Source of the DNA: Rhodococcus sp. PAMC28707
GTDB lineage: Bacteria > Actinomycetota > Actinomycetes > Mycobacteriales > Mycobacteriaceae
Length of the DNA stretch: 64,000 nucleotides
NCBI RefSeq assembly: GCF_004795915.1
Contig: NZ_CP039253.1
Coordinates: forward strand, 620,001-684,000
Reading direction: 5' to 3'
The translations under genes and the position numbers were made by a program. The notes under the pieces are model-generated. The model was not told the DNA's origin. It saw only the letters and a program-made list of their open reading frames with translations, and did no database searches. Positions 63,987 to 64,000 of the stretch are shown in pieces (the stretch's first letter is position 1; each line of letters opens with the position of its first letter).

Positions 63987-64000
63987 TGACGTGGCTCAAA

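Overview
The window is high-GC actinobacterial DNA from the Mycobacteriales, most likely a Rhodococcus or close Nocardiaceae relative. Two WhiB proteins, AdnAB, mycoredoxin, the SigH/RshA pair, the DesA3-type desaturase system, a WS/DGAT-type acyltransferase and a 24-residue bL37 gene all point there. From memory, the gene order largely follows the Mycobacterium tuberculosis segment Rv3193c to Rv3240c (secA1). That comparison was not run as a search. No tRNA, rRNA, CRISPR array, insertion sequence or phage gene was seen.

Region 1 (1-8.6 kb): a UPF0182 membrane protein cut by the left edge, a PPA1309-family protein, a secreted PDZ/Lon-like serine protease, a DUF2342 metalloprotease-like protein, an orphan E1-like/TOMM-type protein and an ABC1 kinase-like protein. 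Region 2 (8.6-22.7 kb): whiB7 with a long leader (upstream ORF, attenuator, WhiB7-type promoter), uvrD2, mycoredoxin, nudC, a K+ channel, a DoxX-like protein, the adnA-adnB recombination helicase-nucleases, an alpha/beta hydrolase and an alkyltransferase-like protein. This region is dominated by stress response and DNA repair.

Region 3 (22.7-34.8 kb) looks like an insertion relative to the M. tuberculosis order. It holds a MocR regulator, a hotdog thioesterase, a MobA-MoeA fusion, and an assimilatory nitrate/nitrite set on the minus strand: narK, nirB, nirD, a HemD-type regulator and a half-length sirohydrochlorin chelatase. A CynX-type transporter with a divergent GntR regulator closes it. 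Molybdopterin and siroheme functions therefore sit beside the enzyme and transporter that need them.

Region 4 (34.8-54 kb): a TIGR02569 protein, moeZ, a DUF3152 protein, a TetR regulator, DUF3107, a ferritin-like protein, a DEAD-box helicase, a membrane beta-propeller-like protein, an orphan ParA, a decayed drug-efflux remnant, a histidine phosphatase with a GNAT, a small membrane protein, a diacylglycerol kinase-like protein, whiB1 with two CRP-like sites, the PdtaS-type kinase, a biotinyl protein, bL37, sigH-rshA, a YbaK protein, aroA and rsgA. Region 5 (54-64 kb): two tandem acyl-CoA desaturases with their ferredoxin-type reductase, a DUF6912 protein, a WS/DGAT acyltransferase lacking one active-site histidine, an Rv3235-family protein and secA.

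The most notable regulatory signals are the whiB7 leader, the paired 15-bp repeat operators shared by the desaturase and reductase promoters, the CRP-like sites before whiB1, and several long perfect palindromes. Many genes overlap by ATGA/GTGA (adnA-adnB, nirD-hemD, thioesterase-mobA/moeA, phosphatase-GNAT, sigH-rshA), which suggests translational coupling.
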